Part shown: positions 51,521 through 64,000 of the stretch, in pieces
Layout of the letters: each line of letters starts with the position of its first letter
Position numbering within the stretch: the stretch's first letter is position 1
NCBI GenBank assembly: GCA_037951165.1
Contig: JBBDHG010000116.1
Span: forward strand, 893,001-957,000
DNA length: 64,000 bases
Direction of reading: 5' to 3'
Source of the DNA: Lophius americanus
Lineage: Eukaryota; Chordata; Actinopteri; Lophiiformes; Lophiidae
Made by a program: the position numbers and the translations under genes
The notes under the pieces: model-generated
Databases searched by the model: none
Told to the model about the DNA's origin: nothing
Seen by the model: the letters and a program-made list of their open reading frames with translations, nothing else

Positions 51521-52384
51521 TCACATTCAACTGGGATCTGTGTGAAAGACGTTTTCTTCTACGTAAGGTAGGAGCTTCTGGAGCACTCTGCTGCCCCCTA
51601 CCAATCACTACCGACCAGCGTTGCCCGATGGGAGTTGTAGTATTACCATACCAGAGGCTCATATTTTTACTTATTTTGAGTAAAATTATCGTACGCATCA
51701 AATATGTTTATGATTGTTGTTAGTGCTTAGTTGTGTCTCCGACTACTACCGTAAAAAACAAATTTACTTTTTCCTAACAGTTGGACACTATAGCCGCTGA
51801 TAGCGAAGTCTCTCTGAGTGGAGTGAAGGCGGAGCTCCACCCCAATTAACAACTGTCAATCAGATCACATCACAAGGACATCGCCCTCTTTGAGACGTCA
51901 CTATATTGTTAAATTCCGTGTTTCTTACACACTATAAAGACTGTGCAGCCTACATTAATACTTAAAAAGACACAGTTGCTTAAAAAGACGAATGTTCCGG
52001 GCATTTTTTGAATCTATAAATATGTCTTCTGCATTGGGGACAAGGTTTCTTTTCCATAATGCTTTTCATTATGATTTTTAAGAACGGTGATCTCACCCAC
52101 CATCTGCATGTTGTAACAATCACAAAAAGCTTTGCTGTCACAACCAATGATGGGTTGTAGCCAGCCACTAATATTAGGGTCTTTTTCTCCACCCATGTCT
52201 GTAATGCTGGTGAGGACGAGGCTCAATTTTTGAATCTAATGCCCTCCTCCACTTCGCCTCCCTGCAATCCGATTTATGTTACTTGCTTACAATATGTAGC
52301 GCGCTACGTCGTGCGTTACTTCGTCAACAACTCATTTTGATTGGGTGGAAAGACGTCACGTGGGAGGAGCCGGAAACATAGTCA

Positions 52385-54230
52385 CTTTAAAAAAAACTTT
52401 ATTGTAAATTTGCAACATTTACAATTTACGAGAACAAAATCAATCCTGGTAATGAGAAAATAAATGATTATCGTAGGGAGCAGAGAAATAGAAAATATAT
52501 AATAGATTCCAATCAAACAATCATCACACATAAGCATAATCACTCTTAAATTAGATCACAAAATATTAACAAGCAATATGTATAGAAATTAAATCAGAAA
52601 ATAATATGTGAAATAAATAAATTACTTTTTTCTTTTCTTTTTAAACACACAACAACAAAACAAGATATACACACATTACATTCGGTTATGCGACGGGGTG
52701 AAACCCAAATTATGGATCGTTTGCCGTAGGTAAGAGTTAAAACAAATTAAAGATTATTTATGTTTCAGAGACTTCAAATACAAAATGAACTAATTTTTTT
52801 TTCTTTAAAAACAACCATTTTGGGAGGTGATCTGAGAAATTTGCTTTTATGTATAACAAGTTTTGCAAGACAGAGAATAATGTTCCAAGAGATTTACTCA
52901 CCTTTGTCCGTAAATTACACCAAATGTTAAAATCTTCGGAAATGGTGGGCAACGATGGAATTTTTAGTTTTGGTCCATCAATAAACGTCCAACCAAAAGG
53001 ATTGCACAACATCGCAGGAAAACAATAGATAGTCTGTGGACTCTATGTCATTATCACACAATGAGCATTTATTATAATTAATATTAAAACCTAATCTTAA
53101 TAATTGTTTAGAGGGATATATGTTGTTTGTGATTTGAAGGGGGTTCCTTTGGCCGGATATGGGAAGTTTTAAGTGCATTGTTCTTAATTTGTAAACGGAA
53201 TCTTTGTATAATTTTTTTTAGATGTCAGTTTTGTTTTGTTTTCCAGGAAATAATTGTTCCCTAAGACAATTTCGTATAAAATAATTGGTACAATTTTTGT
53301 CCTATATGAAAATCCCTTGAATGTGAGTTTTGTTCATTGAGGACACACGGGTTGGTATGCAGGTTTTTCATTAGAAACAGGAATTGTTGTGGAAGTGCTT
53401 TGTGTTATTAAATTCATTTTGATTCCGAAGGTTTCAAACTATGCATAGTACAATATTGATTATAATCCATTAATCTATCAGTCTCATACATTAAGTCTGC
53501 AATAGACCAAATATTCTTCTCTTACCAATAACTATACAATAAAGATTGTTTTTTGTGGAGTGGGTATTTACTACTCCATAGTTTTATGGTGTGAGGTGAG
53601 AAGTTATGTACATATAACATTCTTCAATAAAGTAGTATTTGCTTGTTGAATTCTGACCATTAAACTGGGAGTTTACCAATATCTAAATCTTTAGTGAGCA
53701 GGAAATGCAATCCTCCCATTTTATTAAAGATGTCCAATTAAGGCAATCAAGATCAATGACTTTTAATCCACCATCACGTATCTCTTTAATCATGTAACGT
53801 TTTTTCATATAATGTGGTTTGTTTCTCCAGATAGAATTTAGATTGATTTGGTAAATACATTTTATCAATTTGTTTGGAATAGAATTAGATTAGGATGGGT
53901 AAACACATCTTGATAATTATTCCATTTTTGTAAGATAAATGCAACCTTATATCGAAAAGTGTCTTTGGAGCCACTTTAATGTGGAGTAACTATCTTTAAT
54001 CATTTTTTAAATACTAAGTGACTGGTTTTGTTTTGGGTTAATAGTAAGGTGGATACCCAGTTATTTAATTTCTGGCTTATTAGGACTATTACAAACATTT
54101 TTTAATGGTGTGTCATGTATTGCAAGTAGTTCACATTTTTTAAGATTAAGTTCAACCCTGAAGGATTTCCCATCTAGATACAGGTGTTCAAAGATCTTTA
54201 TGGCTTTCAATTTCTAAAATCAATAATTGT
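52385..54230 (-). mobile_element. L1-like LINE remnant
   Basis: On the - strand, near 53,870-53,690, it encodes WRNKPHYMKKRYM and then GGLKVIDLDCLNW, a typical L1-clade RT C-terminal region. At about 53,150-52,990 it has CSLCDNDIESTDYLLFSC, the Cys/His-type RT-associated zinc knuckle. A - strand AATAAA and A/T-rich end lie near 52,390-52,410. Frames are broken. Confidence 0.65.
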
Positions 54231-54459
54231 TTTTTTTGGCAGTAGTTCTTGTTTTAATAGATTAGAGCAGTGGTTCTCAAACTCCTGCTGCCTGTCTGAT
54301 GTCTGCCCAGCATTTTTTGTGTGCTGTTCAGCCCAGTGTGACCAAATCTCATCCTTAAGATTATGGCTTCCTTATTATGGATTTGAGAATTTTCCCTTTA
54401 ACAACCTCAGATGGAAGATAGGAAATTAGATAAGCACTTAAGGAAGTTTGTTGGGAATC

Positions 54460-54960
54460 CCTCCTGGCTCTAGATCAATCGGCCTAAACATAAGAGCTGG
54501 CCAACTGCAGCTACCTCCGTCCTCACTAGCAGAGGAGTTCATGGTGACCAGGTAGAGGCTCACTCTGACCTACCGTGACTCCAGATACAAACTCGTCAGA
54601 GAAGCTGGCATTACAGTGAGATCTTGTGGGAAATGGGCAATCAGCGACACTATACAAGAATGCCAAGGGAGGAGAAGGGCTGACCAAACGTTGGGATCGG
54701 CAGCCGACAGAGCCTCCTGTCAGTTATGGCATAACAGAGGAGAGTTGAGCTGGAAGCCAGGAGGAGAGGGGCAGTACTGCTAACCGGCCAACCAGGTTGT
54801 TGTGATTAAGGGGGTGAAACACTCGATGAAGGTTGGAGACAACCTGAAGACCTCTTCTCCAGGCCAAAGCTACAACTAGACTAGCCATGATTAGACTAGT
54901 TTTGAGTTGGCATCCTGGAAGTGAATGTAAGTCTAGTCCAGATGGGAACAAGAAGAATTG
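54460..54960 (+). mobile_element. LINE fragment of a second family, inserted in the L1/I debris
   Basis: The + strand encodes EFMVTR, then LTLTYRDSRYKLVREAGITV, resembling the region upstream of the RT in R4/Dong-type fish LINEs. It lies between - strand LINE remnants on both sides, so it looks nested. Decayed. Confidence 0.4.
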
Positions 54961-54999
54961 CGACTACTTCCCCAATATAATAACTGATAGGTAATTACT

Positions 55000-55840
55000 T
55001 ATTGGTTGGTTTGACACTCTATTTGAATTTGCATTGATAAATGCTATTCCAACTTTATTATTTTCTGTTCTTGAGTCATCAGTGTATATTTTAAGAAATT
55101 CCTCAGTGTTTTTCTACAAATCTATAAACTGGGGTTTTTGTCTGTATTTGTCATTTCCTTTTCTAGAAGGTGTCGGTCTACCTCCAACATGCTCAAATAA
55201 CCGGTGTGGAATTACAGAGAGATGCTATCACTATTTCACCGACCGCATTCTCTGTGTAGATGTTTCTGCTTCTATTGACAATGTAGTATCACTTCATGGG
55301 TAGGAGGGCTTGTTTTTTTTTGCCCTTTAGGTGTGTTCAGTATGTAAGCGCTAGTTGAGTCCTTATGAGATCTGTTCTATTTGGTACAGCTGAAACCAGG
55401 GTAGATTTCATTGCGCTACAGTACAGTTGAAGTGCTTGATATTATTGTGAATCTAGCTATTTTAGTTGTGTATATGATGAAGATAGGTATGCATCCATAA
55501 TCCAGAACTGACCTTATTAGCACTCTGTATATAAATTTCAGTGATGGACAGTTAGTTCCCAACTATCTGCTTCTCAAACATCTCATGATGTTCTTGTGTT
55601 TTATTTTAAACATTTTTCGCAAGTTTTCCTTATATGGATTTGCAAGGTAAGTTTCTTGTAAAACAGTATACCAAGATAAAAACACTAGGAGAAACCATCT
55701 GACTTTTGTTTTCGATACTTTAAATACATTAAGCGAATATTACATACAAATCTTTACTGAAATAACCTTTTTGGATGCAGTTCCTTTTGTAGCAGAGTAT
55801 ATACACAGTATTAGTATTTTTTTTTACTAATGCCTTTACC
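55000..55840 (-). mobile_element. I/Jockey-like LINE remnant
   Basis: On the - strand near 55,520-55,490 it encodes LIRSVLDYGCI, the end of the RT of I/Jockey-type elements. The related decayed motif occurs at about 20.8 kb. Frames are otherwise broken. Confidence 0.5.
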
Positions 55841-55894
55841 TGTCTTCACCTTGTAGCACTTTGAGATTTAATCTTGATGAGTTGTTCCACACTC

Positions 55895-56000
55895 TGAACA
55901 CAAGATGGCGGCAATACCCTTAAACAGTTCTGCACTCTATTAAAACCGGAAGAGGCTGAGAAGGAGCGGTGTAAACAATCAGATACAGACTCTTCGGTTT
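55895..56000 (+). promoter_or_regulatory. smim27: smim27 core promoter with YY1 and ETS-type sites
   Basis: CAAGATGGCGGC at 55901-55912 is a textbook YY1 site, usually placed at or just after the start of TATA-less housekeeping genes. ACCGGAAG at 55945-55952 is an ETS/GABP core. The smim27 ATG follows at 56,021. These elements are typical of bidirectional housekeeping promoters. Confidence 0.6.
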
Positions 56001-56020
56001 AAACCGTGTTAAATAAGAAG

Positions 56021-56732
56021 ATGTTGATCCTCAGCAGACGAGCCCTGGATAGGATTTACTCGGTGGTACGTCAACTAACTCCTATCCTAACTTCTGTTAG
56101 ATTTTAACTACAGCCAACTGCGCTGTTAGCCTCTAACGGCTAGCTAGCATCCAGCAAGCTATTTAGACCACACGGGAACGCTTTTACTAAAACAATTCCT
56201 TGGCTTTATGGCTGTACACCATGTTTAATTATAGATCAGGTAGCTATCTACATGTTAAATCTAATGGAATCACATTTTTAACCAGCGCGTGCAGGGGTTA
56301 CCATGGGAACGAGGTTTCAACGGTTGAACAGTCATGTGACTTTGCGTCTATATCAGTTTCTTTTGCATCAAATAACAAAATATTGTAAGCAAATGGTCTT
56401 ATTATCATTACCTTTTTATTGTATTCGCTTTAAACAAATTAGAAATATTCTGTCATAAAATACCAATATGATATAATATATTATTATAATATATTTTGAT
56501 TTAGTACATTAGCAGTAACCTGCTGGTCTCAATTCCATTTAATCTCAACTTGAGGTTCATTAAAGCCACATCTGGCCACTCAAAAGGGAGCTATGTCTGA
56601 CATCATTGGCTTTCTGTATCTCAGCTCCTGTTGGCTGTTGTCATCTTGTCCTGGGCTTACGTCATCTACGCCAGCCGGATTGCATCCCATTGGCTGCTGG
56701 AGAGGAGGACCGCCTATCTCCAGGAAGACTGA
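56021..56732 (+). CDS. smim27: Small integral membrane protein 27 (Smim27), 50 aa, two coding exons
   Basis: Exons are 56021-56065 (MLILSRRALDRIYSV, then GTACGT donor) and 56625-56732, which follows a CAG acceptor and ends at TGA. The joined protein has one membrane segment (LLLAVVILSWAYVIYAS) after an N-terminal basic SRR motif, and ends LLERRTAYLQED. It matches the human SMIM27 plan (SRRTLDWIYSVLLLA...), where SMIM27 is also called TOPORS-AS1 and shares a head-to-head promoter with TOPORS. Here topors is also the divergent neighbour, supporting the call. Function is unknown. A further donor after the stop (GT at 56757) means the transcript may continue into another exon. Confidence 0.88.
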
Positions 56733-57049
56733 TAGCACACAGGACCACTAATACAGGTGATTATTGACAAACAAGCTATTGTCACCGAAAATAACCCAAG
56801 TAACATAACATAGAAAAATTGAATGATGATTTAATCTATTGAACCTAAAATGTTCTCTCACACCAACTGACCTGTGTGAGAGAGGCTCTTTCCCTGAACG
56901 TCCTAAAAAGTCACAAACTGTATATATAACTGGTTCTGGACCAGAATCACCCTGACTTGATCACTACCAGTCACATCTTAACTTATATAAAACAACTCAA
57001 GATGCCAGAAGTTGAATCCTATAACTCACCAGTAGCCGATTTGCCAAAA

Positions 57050-57440
57050 TCAACAAATTTCAGAACCTTCAAAGGTGATTGACATCGGTCTGTTAAGGGT
57101 TCCAAAGCTATTGGCAGAAGGAAGGAAGCCATAGAGAGTCTTCACAGAAATAGTCCACCTTCCTACACTCCCCAAGAGCACAGCGAAGGGTCCTTCAGGA
57201 AGTCATAGAAAGATCCAAAGAAAAGATCAGAGAATATGTAAGCGTTTCCACCTCAATATAAGGGTCTGGGGTTATGGCTCCAGTATTCCAAAGATACTGG
57301 GCTGAAATGGTATCATGACCCACAGAGCTGTGGGAGAGTGTTCTACGGCTCACAAACACTCAAACGGGCCTGCACTAAAGCAGTTCTTTAAAGAAGAGGG
57401 GACTGAAATTCCTCCACCGTGTTCTCAGAGACTAATGTCT
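57050..57440 (+). mobile_element. Tc1/mariner-like transposon remnant, internally deleted
   Basis: Recognisable nucleotide blocks of fish Tc1-like elements are present: GGTGATTGACATCGGTCTG, CCAAGAGCACAGCG and GACTGAAATTCCTCC. The left third and the right end are kept, but much of the transposase centre is missing or scrambled and no long ORF remains. Confidence 0.6.
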
Positions 57441-59329
<1,889 letters not shown>

Positions 59330-59401
59330 ATGAAGCATCTAATCGATTACTTCTGACCAAAGAAGAGGCTGAGTGGAGTCAGCAGTCTAGTACATCTCAG
59401 C

Positions 59402-59569
59402 ATGGACGAGGACACGACGCTTCAACTCCTCCCTTCATCCCACAGTTCAGTCAGCAGACTCTTATTTGAATCTGTGGTTGATGATGTTCAGTCTTTCGCC
59501 TTGGTTGAGCAGCCTTCAATCAAAAAAGCTCCTAGAGGGAATCAGTGGTGGCAGAAGACCGACACCTGA
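59402..59569 (+). CDS. Unrecognised 55-codon small ORF in a likely smim27 downstream exon
   Basis: An acceptor, TTGTATTTCAG, ends at 59,329 on the smim27 strand. The following exon-like sequence holds an intact ORF, MDEDTTLQLLPSS... to ...GNQWWQKTDT, with a favourable start context (CAGCATGG). It has no membrane segment or domain known to me and is acidic at the start. It could be a second cistron, part of an alternative smim27 transcript, the end of another gene, or chance. The region before and after is plain AT-rich DNA. Confidence 0.35.
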   Translation: MDEDTTLQLLPSSHSSVSRLLFESVVDDVQSFALVEQPSIKKAPRGNQWWQKTDT

Positions 59570-60044
59570 TCTGTTAAAGAATGCATTGTGTGATATTAAT
59601 TAATGTATTATCTAGAAATTATTTTCAAACCTTTTTTGTAAAAGAATCTTTTATTTGTGTTTTTGTAAAATATACTTTTATATCAGCCCACACTTTAATT
59701 TTGATTTTTTTAAGCCTATTGCCTGAATTTGATTTATGCTTTTCATTTTTTTCATTTGTTCGTTCGGTCGTTTATTTATTTATTTATTTTTTTGATGCAG
59801 TATGTGGACACCGGATTTGTTCCAGAAAATAATGTGGGTGCTTTTAATTTATGAACTAAAACAGAGTATTTTCTGTTTACTCTGTCAAAGGGGAAGATTT
59901 GATTTTTGCACAATATTCCTTGACGATATACAACAGTATGTGGTCTTGTGTGACGGACTTTAATTGTGCTGTGAGTCTAAAGTACTGCCTGAATGTTTCT
60001 TTTAAAAACACACTGAGCAGAAGAAACACCTTTTATGTTCTCTT

Positions 60045-60200
60045 GTCTTTATTTAAACATTTGGTACTAAAGTCATCCAAAAGTAAGTGAAAGTAATCAA
60101 GTTACATCACTTTTAATTTATGATACTTCTGATTACATTACTGATAACATTTTCTAACTAGTAAATAAAACGGATACAATTTTCTAATGAAACCCCCCCA
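60045..60200. repeat. Dispersed repeat copy, related to 17,278-17,440
   Basis: Shares ordered words with the copy at 17.3 kb: GGTACTAAAGTCATCCAAAA versus AGTACTGAAGTAATCCAAAG, then GTGAAAGTAAT versus CTGAAAGTAAT, then GATACTTCTGATTACATTACT. Confidence 0.6.
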
Positions 60201-60356
60201 ACCCAGTATATCTGTTTTGTATTTTCACTCTCGGCCTTATTTTTGATGGTAGAAAATCAGCAGAATATCACGATCCGATGTTAACAGGAAAGATTAATTC
60301 ATTTCAGAGGTAAGTTTGAGCACAAATCTTCCACTAAACACAGAAAACACTAACTT

Positions 60357-60362
60357 TTTATT
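60357..60362 (-). terminator. Candidate poly(A) signal for the guanylate cyclase
   Basis: AATAAA on the - strand, 245 bp after the stop codon of the gene at 60,607. The position is right for a short 3' UTR. Confidence 0.45.
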
Positions 60363-60606
60363 ACACATCACATGATTAGCATAGAACAGTTTGCACTAAA
60401 GTGGTGAGTTATGGTGAGTGGATGGGAGAATAAAAACTGTAAAAAGACTTAAATGAAAAAGAATTATATCTGTTCTTTGTTTTAAAGGTGAACTATTCCT
60501 TTAAGAACAAGTGAATGTGTGAGTAAACATTTTTAAAGACATCTTCAAGCATCCCTGGTACAATGCATGATGTCACAGGCTGCTCACATCACATCACATG
60601 ATTAAC

Positions 60607-63061
60607 TCAGGACATATCGTCGTCCAGAAACCCTGGAAGTTCTACGTCTCTCTCCGCCTCCGTCTCCATGGTGATGCGTCTGGTAGTCTTGGTGGTGGGG
60701 TCCAAGTCTTCACAGACCAGAGAGGTCTTCTTGCCCTCCAGCCAGTAGGTCACCATGTCTCCTTTCCCCTGTGGGACAGATCCAGTATCAGCCGCCCAGT
60801 GTTCCCCATATCCCTATTATTCCCAATGTCCCTAATGTTCCCATTGTCTGTAATGTTTCCATTGTTCACTTTTTACCTGTGTCCATGAAATGTCCAGTGT
60901 TGGCGATAATCACAGTGATCCCAGAGTAACAATGTTCCCAATGTTCCTAGTGCTGCCCATTACCCGTGTCCCCAATATTTCCAGTGATCCCATTGGTTCA
61001 TATAGCTTCAACATTTGTTCTCAGTTCTCCCACTGTTCCCAATATTCCTTGTTTTCACACTGTTCCAAGTGTCCCTCATATTCCCATTTTATCCTTTTAC
61101 CTGTATCGCTAATAATCCAAGTGTCCCCAATGTTCTCAGTTTTCCCTGAGTCCCTAATGTGCCGATCGTGCCCAGTGCGTCCCATATTGTTCCCCGTCTA
61201 TCCCATTACCCGTGTCCCTGATATTACCAGTGTCCAGGTTAACGACAGCAGAAGATCTCACCTTGATCTGCAGGGTTCCTCTGCACTCCAGCATGTAGCT
61301 GCCAATCTCCTCCAGCAGGTTAAAGGTACTAGAGCTACACTGGATCTTCAGGGCTGGACACACAAGGTCTTAGGTCAATGAAAGGACATCCCAACAAAAA
61401 CCATTCCTTCATTCCTTAATTATGTGTAACCAACTGTTTTGTCCAGCCTAGGAGACGGACAAAAAACCCAGAAACCTATAGCTAGTCATTCTGTTGAACA
61501 TATGTAGCATTTAAATATATTTTCTTCATGAAGAGATGTGTACTAGTCCCAAATCAAGGTTTAAACATCCAGAGTTAAGCTGCTGACTCGTCTCACATGT
61601 ACTGTCTCCTGCAGATACCTGACTGACCCAGGCTAGTGGACTCCATCCTGGACGCTGTGTTGACGGTGTCTCCAAACAGACAGTAACGAGGCATTTTGGT
61701 CCCGACCACACCTGCCACCACCGGACCTAAAGAAAGACAAGCAGGAGTTAAACCCAGCTCAGCTGAACAAGGTCTAGTTCTGTTTTAGAGTCTGTGTACC
61801 CGAATGGATCCCAGCTCGTATTTGCAGCTGTGTTTTATGTCTGTGGGGGATACAGAACGTCCGGCAGACGCCAACCAGATCCAGCGCCATGCTGGCGATC
61901 TCTGAGGCGTGGAGGATCCCGTTCTCCCGAGGAACACCGGAGACCACCATGTCTACAGGGAAGAAATAGTTTCTCTATTAAAGAAAAACAATTATTATAA
62001 TAAAAACTTAATAAATATATAAACATTAAGTTATAAGGGAAACTGACTGAAATATATAAACTGCTTAAAATGTAAACCAATAAGTAGCAAAATAAAATAT
62101 AAATACAGATAAATGGACTTAGTTAAAAGCCTGACTTAAAAGATGAGCCTTGGCCTTGATTTGAAAAACCTAAACGCGTTTCAACAGTTAAAGTCAAACT
62201 TTGTGGAGACTCACAGGCGTCTCCAATGGTTTCCACCTTGTAAACGTCGTAGTTGTCAATGATGTCATCAAAGGTGGTGTAGAGCTTGTTTAGGAAGTCC
62301 ACAACCTGGTAGGGGGTGCTGCTGGAGGAGAGTTGGGTGAAACCCACGATGTCACTGTAGATGAAAAACCCCAAGACTTTGGTTTTCTCCCATGATCAAA
62401 ACCACGGTTGGTTCTGGCCATACTGGACCCCGACTGATCGACATATGAATTGAAGGTAAGGTTCGGGGAAAAATAAAAAACGCTTTTATTTACAGCTACC
62501 CCCTGTTTTCTAGTCAGGTGTCAATCAAATTTCCATGTACACAATAATTGAGGTTTTTGGATCGAAAGGCTTGCAGTACCGAGAAAGTTTACCCGAACCA
62601 GGTCAAGGTTTACTAGTCAAACATCAAAGGGTTACCATCCCCAATTGAAAGTTTGTCAGTCTCAAGTTAAGGTTTGTAATTTTCAAGACAAGGTTCACCT
62701 GTCTCGAGTCCTACCTGCAAAAAGCAATGCTAAATTCAAAATTGTCTCAATGTCGTTTGGTTTAGGAGTTAAATCTTTGAATCTTTTGAGGGTGCGCTGT
62801 GGAACCAATCCTGTAGGCCCCTAAAGATATTAGAACGCTCGTTAAACCTAACGGCAAAGAACGATGTTGCTTTGCCATCGCTCGCATCACAGGTTCACGA
62901 TTAGACGTCGGCCTCTAAAAGCGTGTTCTCTGGCATTCCACATGTAGACTTAAACAAGTCCTGTCCATCTTACCTAAAGAAGATGCTGGCGCCGACATAA
63001 CTCTGAGCCTGTAATGGTTTCCCCTGCCGAAGGTCGTCGGCCACCTGTTTAGGAAGCATAC
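60607..63061 (-). CDS. Receptor-type guanylate cyclase, catalytic domain and C-terminus (5' part outside window)
   Basis: Six exons in phase: 63061-62974, 62354-62215, 61952-61800, 61726-61628, 61353-61262 and 60768-60607. They encode MLPKQVADDLRQGKPLQ, FFSDIVGFTQLSSSSTPYQV, YDVYKVETIGDAY, VSGVPRENGILHASEIA, AGIHSGPVVAGVVGTKMPRY, CLFGDTVNTASRMEST, then KGKGDMVTYWLEGKK and a tail ending DDDMS. The two metal-binding Asp (SDIVGF and IGDA), plus Glu in KVETIG and Cys in RYCLFGD, specify GTP rather than ATP, so it makes cGMP. Sequence style is of membrane natriuretic/olfactory-type cyclases; I cannot name the paralogue. The kinase-like, transmembrane and ligand-binding exons must lie right of 64,000. 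No lesion was seen. Confidence 0.9.
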
Positions 63062-64000
63062 CTGCAATGCAGACATTTTGATTTCATTCAAGCATCAAAC
63101 AACCGGAGGAGGCCTCAGCAGATGAACCAGGATCTGTTTTCAGAGCTCAGGGGAGGTTTTACTGCTCATGTCTGACCATCATCTTCACACAGTGTCCTCA
63201 GATTTTAAGTAACAAATGTTCCTATCCCCCATCTGCTCGCCCAGAAGAGAGATGGTCTTGGCACAGGAAGTGGGAACCCCTGTCAAACTCAAACCTGGTC
63301 TAAAGTCAACGCTGCAGGATTTTCACTGATATTAAAAGATACGCCAACAGAGGTGTCTTCACCAGGCATGAATATTCTTAAAACTGAACAGAACCCGTGG
63401 CGTCTTGTGCCTCACTCTGAGACCAGACCAGTAGAGACAATAGTATATAAGTGTAGTCCCAGAAACCACCGTTTCAGAACCGCAGTCTCAGGACTGCCAT
63501 CGCAAAGCCCTTATGGTGCTGGTTGGAACGCGGCTATAGGGTTAGTGAAAAACTAAGGGTCCTGATGCTACAGTCTTCAAACTGCTGTCTCTAGGAATGC
63601 AGTCAGCTCTTTTGTTGACTTCACACCAAATCCACTGAAAATCCTTCACAATAAGATACAAACTCAATAGGAAGCTGAAAGTTATCCAATTTGTCACTCA
63701 AGTCGAAATTCTTAAATTCTCCAAACATCACAAGTTGATGAAGTGGAGGAGGAGCTCATCGGAACCGTCCGACTCTGCCTCAAGATAATGTTGTGTGCTC
63801 AGACACGGCCACATTTGGTTTGAAGACATACTGTATCTGTGATGTCACAATAACTGTGTGTACTCTGTTTCCCACAGGGAGATTGTGGTAAGAAAAAAAA
63901 AAATAATTTGAATAATTCTACCTCACTGTATGAACTACCCTTTAACCAAGTTTTATCAAAAATCCATCAAGTGGTTTATGTTTAAAATACAGAAATTAAG
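63062..64000 (-). other. Probable intron of the guanylate cyclase
   Basis: No exon resembling the coiled-coil or kinase-like part of the cyclase was found up to the window end. Short ORFs here look random. Confidence 0.5.

Overview
The window looks like chromosomal DNA of a ray-finned (teleost) fish. The genes are vertebrate and intron-containing, the spacers are AT-rich, microsatellites of (CA)n and (GA)n are long, and there are many decayed fish-type transposons (Gypsy, L1/I/L2-like LINEs, Tc1, a tRNA-like SINE head). Gene models were built by reading ORFs, matching them to remembered vertebrate proteins and joining them across GT/AG sites in phase. No alignment could be run.

Layout. (1) 1-292, + strand: last exon of a CYP17A-type steroidogenic P450, probably cyp17a2. 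(2) 6,788-10,523, - strand: complete wbp1 in four coding exons, with a very expanded Ser/Thr/Pro-rich tail. It lies tail-to-tail with the P450, the same arrangement as WBP1L and CYP17A1 in human. (3) 10.6-24.9 kb: gene-poor, with microsatellites, a Gypsy remnant and several LINE remnants. (4) About 24.9-34.2 kb, + strand: cxxc4 (IDAX), with a GC-rich putative first exon/promoter, two larger coding exons and a 15-codon final exon. Its introns are full of tandem and TAGC-rich repeats. (5) 40,455-48,555, - strand: topors, a RING E3 ligase, in three coding exons with an unusually long C-terminal tail. A CpG-richer patch near 51.4 kb may be its 5' exon. (6) 52.4-55.8 kb: nested LINE remnants. (7) 55.9-56.8 kb, + strand: smim27, a 50-residue membrane protein with a YY1/ETS-type promoter. 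A later exon on the same strand carries a separate 55-codon ORF. (8) 60,607-63,061, - strand: the last six exons, covering nearly the whole catalytic domain, of a receptor guanylate cyclase whose 5' part lies beyond the right edge.

The genes do not form one pathway. They are steroid synthesis (P450), a WW-domain ligand (wbp1), Wnt/CpG binding (cxxc4), ubiquitin/SUMO ligation (topors), a small membrane protein (smim27) and cGMP signalling (guanylate cyclase). The informative context is synteny: the P450/wbp1 pair and the topors/smim27 head-to-head pair both mirror human arrangements, the second one spread apart by retroelements.

I found no CRISPR array, rRNA or tRNA gene, and no clear new multi-gene system. 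The most notable items are the wbp1 expansion, the intron and tail changes in topors, the smim27-linked small ORF, three perfect hairpins, and the tandem-repeat load of cxxc4.
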